Shown here piece by piece: positions 1 to 10,260 of a stretch of 19,158 bases of DNA. Location: contig JAHBMJ010002344.1 in the NCBI GenBank assembly GCA_018398765.1, positions 1-19,158 on the forward strand, in the 5' to 3' direction. The stretch is from Chromera velia (lineage: Eukaryota; Sar; Chromeraceae). A program made the translations under genes and the position numbers. The number at the start of each line of letters is the position of its first letter. The stretch's first letter is position 1. Below the pieces are notes generated by a model, which ran no database searches, was not told where the DNA came from, and was given only the letters and a program-made list of their open reading frames with translations.

Positions 1-241
1 GGGGGGAGGGAGAGGGAGAGAGAGAGAGAGAGAAAGACTTCACAATCCTTGAGTAACTTTCATCCTTGACATTACTTGACATGGAAGTACATCTAGAAGT
101 ACATGTACGATCGGACGCTTCTACGCTCGCGTGCGTGCGCCCGTGTGTGTGTATATATTAATATGTCTGCGTGCGTGCACTCAGGCAATGAATCAATTGA
201 GTCGAAGAAGACTTCAAGAAGCTTCATATTTAAAGCCAGTC
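1..241. other. 3' flank of the deformylase gene
   Basis: A (GA)n microsatellite occupies positions 1 to 36. A short GT-rich stretch with an AT core (17-mer at 150-166) follows. No coding region is supported on the plus strand; the minus-strand deformylase ends at 242. Confidence 0.6.
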
Positions 242-1268
242 TCAGAGGGCGCCTTCAGTTCCCGTTTTTTCCCGCCAGTCGTCTTTGAGAACTTGAAGAG
301 GTTGCTCCGCTTTCTCAACTTCATCGGGCTTAAAGAGCCTGCACACAGAGGCATCATCGAAGCACTGATATTCTGATCACTGGAAGCTTGTAAGGGTCTT
401 TGCTCTGCGTATTTCTGCTGTTTGGGTCCATTTTGAACACCCCTGTTTCTGAATCTTTCCCGGCCCTCATCAGATGCTGATGTCTCTCAACCTGTGTTTC
501 TGGCTATCAGCCTGCGACTGTGGGACTCTCTGTCACCACCCCCACACGAAAATGTGTTGCATGTTCCTCCTTGCTGCCTCTCAGTGTCTTGCCTTGTCCC
601 ACCTTTGCCTTCTGTCCGTGTGTCTCTCCGTCTCACAAAGCGCACAGTGGTTTGCATGAAGTGCTGTACATGTTTCAACACCTGTGCTCATGCCTACTCT
701 ACAAGTCCCTGTGTGTGTTTCAGTGTCTGCGTGTGCACCAGAGAGTATCTTCCTCTCTCCATCAGTCCAATCATCAATGTGTCAATCGACCTGCCTCCCC
801 AGGCTCTTTATGCGATCACTTGCACGATCATTTTGTGCGAATGAGAGGAAAAAAGAAAGGAAAGAAGGAAAGAAAACGTGCAGCGAGAAAGGAACAAAGA
901 AAAGAAGAAAGGGAGATGAGGGAAGAGAGAAGGGCAGGAAGGAAATGAAGGCAGAAAAGAAGGAAAGAAGGAAGGGAAGCAAAGAAAGAAAGACAAGAAA
1001 GAAAGAAAGAAAGAAAGAAAAGAAAAGAAAGAAAGAAAGAAAGCAACAAACAAAGAAAGAAAGAAGGAAAGAAAGCAACAAACAAAGAAAGAAGGAAGGA
1101 GGGAAGGAAAGAAAAGAAAGAAAGAAACAACTGAATGAATGAATCAACAAATGAATGAATGAATCAACAAATGAATGAACGAAAGAAGACGAAGAAACAA
1201 AGAAGAGAAGGAAGGAAGGAAGGAAGGATCGTATCGACGACCTGCCTTTCGTCCATGTGTCTTGTCAC

Positions 1269-1309
<41 letters not shown>

Positions 1310-2415
1310 CCTGTGTGGGTGGCGGTGTCTCTCTGTCATCGTTCTGTCAGTCTCTGTCTCTGTCGGTGTCTCTCGTGTCTCTAAGTCTGTGATGTATCTT
1401 TTCATGTGTTGCTATGCGCTTCCGTTCTCTCTCGTTCTTCTCAATCATTTAAGCCTCTGCGCCTTGAAATGTGCTTTCGTCTTCTCTACCTGCTCCCTCG
1501 TCTATTTCTTGCCTCCCTCTGCCTTTCCTCGTGACCGTCTATCGATCGATGAACAAGTACATTGAACCCGTGTCCGCCTCAGTGCCTGTCTGCCTGCCGA
1601 TAGCTGAACAGCAATCGCTGGCTGTCTGCATGACTTTGTCCGCTTACCTACCGATCAATGAACAGCACCCCGTCCAAATGATCGTATTCGTGCTGAAAGA
1701 CAACTGCTTCGAATCCCCGGAACTCCCTCTTCTTCTTCTCTCCAGTCAAAGTCTGATACTCCACCTGAATGCTCGTAGACCTCTTCACCTGCCCTCCCAC
1801 CCCGGGGAAAGAAAGACAACCCTCTGGACCCGCACGCTCATTCTCCCCCCTCGCGACAATCTGAGGATTCAAGAGAACCATCTCTTTCGACTTATTCCGG
1901 GGGTTGCCACTCTCATTGAACACCATCAAACGCTTGTTGATACCAACTTGCGGCGCAGCAAGCCCAACCCCATTTGCTTTGTACATCAGCTTCCACATCT
2001 TACCAACAACTTCAGTTAAGCCATACCCTTTAAAATAGCTGATCTCTTCATTATGGGCCCGCAACCTCGGATCTGGATACTTGATAATACTCAAACCATC
2101 CACGATGCCTGGATCTACTTCCTCTTCAAATGCTTCCGCCGTCTCCTCGTCTTCCTCACTCAGATCCAACAGCAATGATTTGATGTCCACACGATTCGGC
2201 TCTTTGCTGCGTTTCCCCCCCAAACCTCTCCCATAAAGGATTGTCTGCTCACATCCTTCCATAGCGCTGAGCGGTCTGAAGATCGGGGACACAGGCCTCT
2301 TAAGTTTGAAAGCGAAGAGACGGAATGCCGAGACGACAACGCTGTGACACAAAAAACCGAGGCAGAGAAGACTGCCGAGGTGCACACTGCTCCTCCCTCG
2401 CACACAAGCCGACAT
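242..2415 (-). CDS. Peptide deformylase, plastid-targeted, two exons
   Basis: Peptide deformylase removes the formyl group from the first Met of organelle-made proteins. Exon 1 is 2415-1652 and exon 2 is 338-242, giving 286 residues. The three family motifs are present in order: GVGLAAPQ, EGCLSFP and HEYDH; the Cys and two His bind the catalytic metal and the Glu is the catalytic base. The N-terminus has a hydrophobic signal segment (LLCLGFLCHSVVVSA) followed by Phe and a basic, Ser/Pro-containing stretch, as in bipartite leaders for complex plastids. The first ATG follows an in-frame TGA at 2458-2460. Exon 1 runs to VLFIDR and would stop at TAG (1650-1648), but that TAG lies inside a donor site (CG|GTAGGT). 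Joining to the acceptor at 341-339 is in phase and adds LFKPDEVEKAEQ... ending DDWREKTGTEGAL, resembling the C-terminal helix of plant PDF1B (family knowledge, from memory). The transcript model is inference. Confidence 0.85.
842..1228 (+). repeat. Purine-rich tract (GAAA/GGAA/GAAT)n
   Basis: Almost 390 bp with nearly all purines on the plus strand. It contains a 20-bp tandem unit around 1133-1180 (gaatcaacaa at 1141 and 1161) and a 32-bp repeat spacing (aagcaaca at 1041 and 1073). In the deformylase pre-mRNA it reads as a long pyrimidine tract. Confidence 0.9.
1269..1309 (+). repeat. (CT)n(GT)n microsatellite
   Basis: A CT run changes directly to a TG run of about 14 units, inside the deformylase intron. 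Confidence 0.95.
1539..1669. repeat. Three degenerate ~54-bp-spaced copies of the PDF exon end
   Basis: Similar 22-mers lie at 1539-1560, 1594-1615 and 1648-1669, spaced 55 and 54 bp. On the minus strand the first and third both read LFIDR followed by TAG; the middle copy has diverged. The third is the real end of deformylase exon 1. Confidence 0.6.
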
Positions 2416-3045
2416 AGCGTCGCCAGAAAAGGACAGCTGAGGATTTAATGTGGCTGGTCAACATGACAAGCAGGAGGTATATGGGAGAGGACATCACATT
2501 GCCGGCGTTCCGCACTTTTGGGTGTCTGGGCGGTCATGCACCCCGCGCACGGCGCCGGCGGTCGGCGGGGCGCCCGCGCCGGCCGCGGCCGCCACGCCCG
2601 CCCCCCCCGGGCCCCCCCCCGCCGCGATCAATTCAATTCGATATCAGTATACTCGTTCAAGATCGTTTGAGACTGACGAAGACAGCAAGAGCGTGTCGGT
2701 ATCGGTCTCTGCAGCTTGGAGATTTACGTTTTTTTCCTGCCCTGTGTGGACGCACTTTGCCCTGCTCAGTTTCCTACACACTGGACACACTGGGTTTGGC
2801 ACGCCTGAATTTGATCAGTCCGAGACAGCAGTCCCAGAAGACCACGCAGGGTGCACTTTCTTTGACATCACTGATCGGCAACTCTGCCCGCCTTTGGGTA
2901 GGGCTGACTCGTAGAGAAAATAGAGGAGCAAGAAACTCCTCCCGTTGCAGAGGGAGAGAGGTCTTCGAGCTCTTCCGAATCTCTCGCCGCTGCTGAATGT
3001 GATCAAAGAACTGGACAAGAACTCGGAAAGGCAGAGGAAGACGTG
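2416..3045. promoter_or_regulatory. Divergent promoter region, deformylase/CDPK
   Basis: The 630 bp between the two start codons must contain the 5' leaders and promoters of both genes if they are transcribed separately. A block at about 2533-2630 is almost pure G and C with several C-runs and many CpG, unlike the flanks. No TATA box or other defined element is claimed. Confidence 0.45.
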
Positions 3046-3832
3046 ATGGGAACAAACGGATCAAGGCCGCGGAACCCAGTGGTTCCGCACAAACTCCATA
3101 CGATTGAGTACTCACGCATCCACCACAAACCCATTGAAGGTCCGGCTTCCTTCCTTCCTGACTGCCTAAAGTCGCACTGCTGGCGCTGTGTCGATGTCTT
3201 TTGCTTCACAAACTCTTCTGTGTGCTCCCTGCCTGCCTGTCTGCTTTCAGAGGACTACGTATTGACGGAGAAGGTCCTCGGAAGCGGGTTCTCTGGTGAG
3301 TTTCCGAATAAGTGTGTTGGCTTCCCCGTCCTTTCTTCCGACTCGCATTCTCCTGATGGGTCCTTCACTTCAGTCTTTGCAATCTGTGTGCGGGGCCTGA
3401 GAGTGAAGACTGAGTTCATCCGGTCGCGAGAGTAGCGCTGCAGGATCCATGACCCATGAGGACGGCTGGCACTCTTTAGTTATCTTTCTCTATGGGAGCT
3501 TTTTACGATGTTGGTTCTGCGCCCCTGAGAGGATGAGTTCCTTTTCTCCGCACGTGCATGTGTGTGTTTTTCTTTCTGTCTGCAGGGCCTGTGCGGATGG
3601 CTGCCTGCAGGGCCACAGGAAAGAAATATGCGGTGAAGCCTTTTAATAAGAAGGGGGCAACGAAAGAACGGGTGAGACGGCTTTTGTTTGAAGAAGAAAA
3701 ACAGTCATCATGAACGCAATTTCATCATGATCATCGAAGTTCATTTGTTTTAACGAAAAGGGGGTCATCATGATCATCGAAGCATTNAGAGAGAGAGAGA
3801 GAAATAGAGAGAGAGAGAGAGAGAGAACGAGA

Positions 3833-3879
<47 letters not shown>

Positions 3880-3956
3880 CGAGAGAGAGAGAGAGAGAAA
3901 GAGAGAAAGAAAGAGAGAGAGAGAGAAATAGAGAGAGAGAGAGAGAGAGAACGAGA

Positions 3957-4003
<47 letters not shown>

Positions 4004-6811
4004 CGAGAGAGAGAGAGAGAGAAAGAGAGAAAGAAAGAGAGAGAGAGAGAAATAGAGAGAGAGAGAGAGAGAGAGAGAAATCGAGAGAGAGAGAATCTGA
4101 TGGGTCATGTGTCTGTCGGTGCAAGTCTTGATCCTTTCTGGTCTGTCTGGTGCAGTTGGATCTTCTCAGAAACGAGGCAGAGATCTACCTGAGACTCGAT
4201 CACCCCCACATTGCCAAGCTGATCGACATCTTTGAAGACTCCGCACACGTGTGGATCGTGATGGAACACTGCTCAGGTCTGTTTGTCTGTTTGTCAGTCT
4301 ATCTTTGTTACTTTCTTTCTTTTGGTCTGTTGTGTTCATGAAGAAAAGGAGGGAAAGAAACCAGATAGTCTGTCTGTGCATGGATTGATTGGGTGCGTGG
4401 GCGCTTTTTCGCATAGCCATTATAAGCCGCAACCATGCATGTAGACGCGTGCACGCACGCGCTCGTTCTTAGCTACAGTGCCTTTCTTGACCTTTCCACC
4501 CGTTTTTCCTTCTATGGACTCTTCCACCAATCGGCTGTCCTCCCGCAGCCCCTGCTATCTCATTTCTTAGAACAGGGGGGGGCTGTTGACCGACATTCGA
4601 GACCCAAGAGTGTACCGGGCAATGCAAATAAAAAATCTTGGGCCTCATTGCAGTACACATGCATAAAATGGAACGATGCAAAAACAAAGAAGCTCACCAA
4701 CAAGCAAATCAACAATGCAGGTCGAGAGCTGTATCAGAGACTGGATGAGAAAAAAGTTTACAAGGAAGCAGACGCGGCTCATGTGACATTCCAGATGCTC
4801 GAGGCCGTTCAGTACCTTCACTCGCACGACGTTGTGCACAGGGATCTCAAACTCGAAAATTGGCTCTACGAGGACGAGAGAGAAGACGCAAGACTGAAAT
4901 TGATTGATTTCGGTTAGTTCGTCCTAGCTCTCTCTCTCTCTCTCTTTCTTCTCGTGATTCTTCTTCTCATCTGTTTCTCCCTCTCTGTGCTTTTATACTC
5001 TAGGTGTCTTCTGTATTTCTGCTGCTGTATTGTATGTTCTCATGACACCTTTCGGAAGACTTTGTGCCTCTCTGTCGTCTGTTCGCTTCTGATCAGGTTT
5101 TCTTTGAATTCTCTCTCTGCTTTGACTGACTGACCTACTGACCGACAGGTTTTTCGAAGATCTGGAACCCGTTCACGAGCCAGAGAATGCACGCGACGTG
5201 TGGCTCCCTCGCGTATGTCTCTCCCGACACGCTGACGGGAAGCTACACAAACGCTTGTGATATGTGGTCCCTGGGGGTGATTGTCTATATGCTTCTCGTC
5301 AGTCTCTGTCTGTCTGTCTGTCTGTCTGTCTCGCTCTTCCTCTCTCCTTCCCTCTCTCTCTCCATTCCTGCCTCTCCCTTGATCGTGGGCCGAAAAGCTG
5401 GTCTCTGCTTTTTGCTCTCCTTGTGTTTTTCCTCCCTCCCTCCCCCCCTTCCTTCCTTCCTCCCTTCCTTCCTCCCTCCCTCACAGATTGAATCCCTCCT
5501 TTCCTTCCCCCTCCCTTGTTTCAAGAAGCCAGTTTGTTTCATCTCTTCTCTGCTCTTCTCTCTCTGTTTGGGTTAGGAGGGGCCCCCCCCCCTCTTGTTC
5601 ACTTCATCTCTTTGGTTGGTTGATTTTCCTCTTCCGTTCGGCCCTCACTCGTCCGATCGATCGATCGATCAGCCGTCTGACGGGAGGAAAAGAGGAGAGG
5701 CCTTGTTGAGAGATTGAGTGAGTGAGTGAGTCAAGGCATCGATTCGTTGTGTGTGTGCATGCAGGTCGGATACCCCCCTTTCTACGGTTCGGAGGCCCAG
5801 ATCCTGTCGAGAATCTCCCGTGCGCACTACTCGATGAGCGGGTCGAGGTGGAGAAAGGTGTCCGAAAAGGCCAAAGACTTCGTCCGACTGTGCCTCGAGA
5901 AGGATCCGAAGTCAGTCAGTCAGTGTGTAGAGAGAGCACATACAGAGCTCGGTCGGTAAAGAAGTTTTGTTGTTCAGGCAGGTGATTCGGTTCAACATGT
6001 AGGTCATCTCGTTCTTCACAGGAGGTCCATTTTGGTCTTCAATTATGTTTTTCTTTCTTCAATTCTTTTTCCCTTGGCATTCTTTCTTCCTTTCCGTCTC
6101 TCTCTTGCTTTTTCATTCATTGTCTTTCCTTCTTGTTTTGTTTCTGCTTGACTGTCGCGTGATCTTCCTGACTGTTGTGGTTTTCTGCTGGCTGTGTTTG
6201 AGACGGATTGGTGTGCATGCGCTCAGCTGGTGATCGGTCTCTCTGTCTGCACGAATATTATGATCACAAGTATGAGCATCAGTCAGAGATTCATCTGAAT
6301 CAAATTCTTTGTCCGAAGCGGTCAGTCGGGTCATTGAGTGTGTGCGACGGTTTGAAGAGTGAAAGACTCACGCGTGGCTTCCGAGGAAGGGGGCGACTGG
6401 GAGAGCCACACAACTTGCCAGTCAGACAGCTAGCTAGCCAAGCATTCATTGATTCTCTCAGTCAGCCAGTGTGACATTCAAACGATCGGAGCACCCTCAG
6501 ACGGTGAAGAAAAAACCTCTCCTGCATTTATTTCGTTTCCTTTCCTTTCTCTCCTGTCTGTGCAGCAAGAGACTGACAGCCACTCAGGCCCTCATCCATG
6601 TCAGTCGGTTGAGTGAGTGTGTGAGAGAGACGTTTGCTTTGTTGTCGTCCTAGCTGTCTGTTTTTCTTTTCTTCTCTTCTCTTCTGTGGGGATAAAGGAG
6701 GGGAAGGGAGGCGACACACTGTCTGAGCCTGAGACTGCAACCGTGTGGCCGCATCTGTGCCTTTTTTTGAATCTGTCTGTCTCTCTCCCTGTATATATTA
6801 ATATGTATGCA

Positions 6812-6849
<38 letters not shown>

Positions 6850-7296
6850 TGTGCGTCTGTGTATGTGTATGTGTGTGTCTACATGTGTATGTATACATAT
6901 ACGTACATTTATGCACATATACATACGTAAATACGTGTGTGTGTGTGCCTATGTGTGTATTTGATTGCAGCCATGGATCATGGAGAGAGTCCACCTCCCC
7001 GAGGTCCCTATTGACACCGCAGTGCTCGGGAGGTCTGTGAGATCTGAAATGCAGACAGAAGACATGAAGGCAGGACGGGAAAATGGGGCGGAGGGGTGGA
7101 AGGAGGGAGAAGAAAAAGGGAGAGAAACACAGAGAGAGGGAGAAAGAAAGGAAAAAAGAAAGCTATTGGATTGAGAAAGCCCAGGGGGAAATAATATGCG
7201 GTTGTCTGCTTCTTCGAGGACACCCGCAACAAACTGCCACGTTCCTTGTCTTTTTTTCCAGAAAGGAGAAAGAGAGAGAGAGAGAGAGAGAGCGCG

Positions 7297-7345
<49 letters not shown>

Positions 7346-10226
7346 GAAGGAATATCCACAGGACCATAGTCTTGGTTGCGGGTAGGGCGGGGAGGGAGAC
7401 TGTACTGTGCCATGGCGTGGGAGGGCATGCGTGTGTTACACACAGACAGAGAGTCTGTTTCTTTCTCGTGTGTGAGAGAGCGAGATGATGGATCAGTAAA
7501 TTGGTACTGCCACTTTTGTCACCCGGATGCATGGCTGGCTGGCAGGATGCGAGGGAGACCCTCCTCTTCCTCTCCCCTGCTGCGCGGGAGGGCAGTCACC
7601 TAGCTGTGAAGGGAGAGAAGCGCCTCTCTCTCTCTGCGTGCAGCATGGCATGTGATGACCTTACAAGATGTACCGGTTCTTCTTTGTTTTTCCCCTTTCG
7701 TCTGTGCAGCTTGCGATCCTACTGCACCTCTACGCACTTGAGACGCGCTGCTCTAACGATGATGGCCTTCTCTTTGACCACCAAAGAAATCGCAGGTCCG
7801 TGAGTGAGTGGGTGGGTGGGTCTTTTTTTGTTCGCTGCGTTGTGTTTCCCTTCTGGATGCGATGCAATGAAGACGCTGTTCCTCTCTTCTCCACTTTTGT
7901 GATTCAATTATTTTTTTCTGTTCTTCGTACTTCTGCAGAAATCCTTTCGCTTCGACGGTTTATTCTCTCTGTTGATCTGTCTGCGTGCGTGCAGAGCTGG
8001 CAGACCTTTTCCTCGCATTTGACCACGATAGAAGCGGGCGCATCTCTTTGACAGACTTCGTCTCGGTCAGTTTTCTTTCCAGGGACTGTGGGTGACGGTG
8101 GGGGGACCCGGGGGGGGGGCTCTTCGGCTCTACATGCGTCTGTCTTTCATTCCTCGCTTTTCTGTTGTTGCAGGTCTGTTCGTTTTCTTTCGTCTCTTCT
8201 TCAATGTGAATTTTCTTTTTCTCTCTTCTGTCTTTCATTCTTGCAGGTGATGAAGGAGCATTTCGATATTTCAACAGAGGAAATTGAGAAAATCTTCCTA
8301 TCTCTCTCTGAGAGGCACAGCTCAGCTTCTGCTCACGGGGAGAGTCCCCAAGGACAAAGAAGGCGTTTGAGGAAAATTTTCGGTTCTGGAACTTCGTTGG
8401 TCACCTCTGGGGAGGGGGACGACAGAGAGAGGGGGGGCGACGGAAGGGTGCGGTCTCCCGCGATTTCTCCTTCACCGAGCGCTCCAAGTCCGCGCGTGCA
8501 TGACATGTGGGGCCGGCGAGATCATAATCATCATGGTCAGCAACACGCGGGGGGTGCCATGTCGGCTTCTGCGTGCGGGGGAGGGCATCAGAATCATTTG
8601 AATCCGCACAACCAAAATCAGTGGGGAGGTGGGGGCGCAGGAGCAGGCAGAGACTCAGGAGGGTCTGCTGGTCTCTCCCCGTACACAGGTGGAGGGGGTC
8701 CCTCGGGACAGGGCCGGATGCACTCCAACGAGAGCGCTGGGAGCTCAGGAGGACCCTCTGAGCCCTTCACGCCCTGGCCGGTCAGGGAGGAGCAGGAGCT
8801 GGAGATCTGCTATTCAGGTCAGTGCATGGAGTCAGAGAGACGGTCGGGTAGCTAGGCTGCATGACAATTGGGTCTCTCTCCTCTCTTCCTCCCCTTCCTT
8901 CCTTCCTTCCTTCCTTCCTTCCTTCTTCTGCGTCCCCCCTTCTCGTTGTGTTATGCATCTTTTCGGTCGTTCCTGTCTGTCTGATCGCTACATGTATGGC
9001 TGATGCATAAATGGGTCGGGCAAAGTTTCTCACAGCAACGCTCCATCAAAACTCTTTGTTTCTGTTGTGCAACAGATTTCGTCGCTGCGATGCTCCAGAC
9101 GCGCGTGAAGCTCCACGAAGGGCTGGTTCGGGAGGCCTTCAGGAGGTTCGACATTGACCACTCAGGTCCGTCAGACATATTGTTATATGCACGCACGCTC
9201 ACAGAAAGAGAGAGGGGAGGGGGGGGGACAAGCAAACGGAGAGGGGAGACAAAAGACAGACAGGTGCACGGAGAGAGACAAGGAGAAAAGGAAACAAAGA
9301 GACTGTACGAAGGAACGGAAAAGGAAGAAACGAAGGCTGTGCAAAGCGGGTGGGTGGGTGGACGTATGCAGGGAGTGACAGAGAAAAAGAGGGGAGACAG
9401 TATAATTTCTCTTCTCCCTGCCATGCGTGTGTGTATGTGTGTGTGTGCTTTTGTGTGCGTGTGTGCTTTTGTGGAGAAGAGAAGAATGAACGAACACATG
9501 GGCGCCTGCATGGCTTGGGTTCTCGTTTGGGGTCGGCTGCCTGTCGATGGTCTTTCAGCATGCTGATGAGTCGCAGACAGATCTTTTTCTTTCCTCTCGG
9601 GACACCTTGTGGATGTTTTTCGTTCTTCTGTCTTGCCGTGCTTGATGGTTGTGCCTGTGTGTTTCTATCTTGCAAACAGGGTATATTTCGACTGAAAACC
9701 TTCGGCACGTATTGGGACCCGTGTTTGAGGGAGAAGACATGGATGAATTGATTCGGGAAGTGGACACAAACGGAGACGGGAGAATAGGTGAGCGGCGGAA
9801 GGTTCTTGTTCTTATTGACTGCGTTTCTCATGAAGATAGGGGAGAGCCAGTCTCCACTGGTTCTGGTGGTTGTCTTCTGGTTTGCCCTCTCTTCGTAAGC
9901 CTTTCACTGGCGTCCATTTTTTTCAGTCTTTTTTTCCCTCGTTCGATTTTCATTCTGCACCCAGGAGGCTGCTTTTCTCGTCTGGCAGCCCTGGGTTGGC
10001 GTTTTTCGTTGATTTCTTGTGAAGCGTCGGCTTGGTTTTTTCAGTCCTGTCATTCAGTCAGCCCAGGCAGAGAAGAAAGCTTAGGGATGGACCCTTTTCT
10101 TTTAACTATCAATGGGTAGAAAGGGAAAGCCTCCTTCCACGTTAACATGGTTTGTATCATGGTGCAGACATCATATGTGTATTTGCATGGATACATGCAG
10201 ATGTACGTTCGTGTTCGTATCCCTCT

Positions 10227-10260
<34 letters not shown>

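Larger units (their letters stand above)
339..1651 (-). other. Deformylase intron, 1.3 kb, repeat-filled
   Basis: Donor GTAGGT is at 1651-1646 and the acceptor tgtgtgcag ends at 339 (minus strand). The intron holds a purine-rich tract, a CT/TG microsatellite and degenerate copies of the exon 1 end. Minus-strand open frames here are only Phe/Leu/Ser-rich translations of the repeat. Confidence 0.75.
3046..7032 (+). other. CDPK kinase-domain exons 1-9
   Basis: Motifs by residue: Gly-rich loop GSGFSG (42-47), AVK lysine K64, alpha-C Glu82 in RNEAEIYLRLDHPHI, catalytic loop HRDLKLEN (155-162), DFG (178-180), activation segment TCGSLAYVSPD (196-206), then DMWSLGV and ALIHPWI at the C-lobe end. All catalytic residues are present, so the kinase should be active. 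The usual APE at the end of the activation segment reads SPD. Exon 8 is only 34 nt and encodes the end of KDPN and KRLTATQALIH; its phase match (2 in, 0 out) and the family motif make it secure. Confidence 0.9.

Noticed and set aside
782-1150. Minus-strand Phe/Leu/Ser-rich open frames
   Set aside because: They are translations of the purine tract, with no motifs and overlapping in several frames.
1648-2415. Deformylase as a single-exon 255-residue protein ending at TAG
   Set aside because: The C-terminal helix would be missing, and the TAG sits in a donor whose phase fits a family-like exon at 338-242.
3731-4124. Long minus-strand Leu-Ser repeat proteins
   Set aside because: Translation of the (GA)n array, crossing an N base.
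7645-7677. A small extra CDPK exon after the gcgtgcag acceptor
   Set aside because: Acceptor and donor look usable, but including it breaks the frame of the junction segment LRRAALTMMAFSLTTKEIA; direct joining of 7032 to 7710 is in phase.
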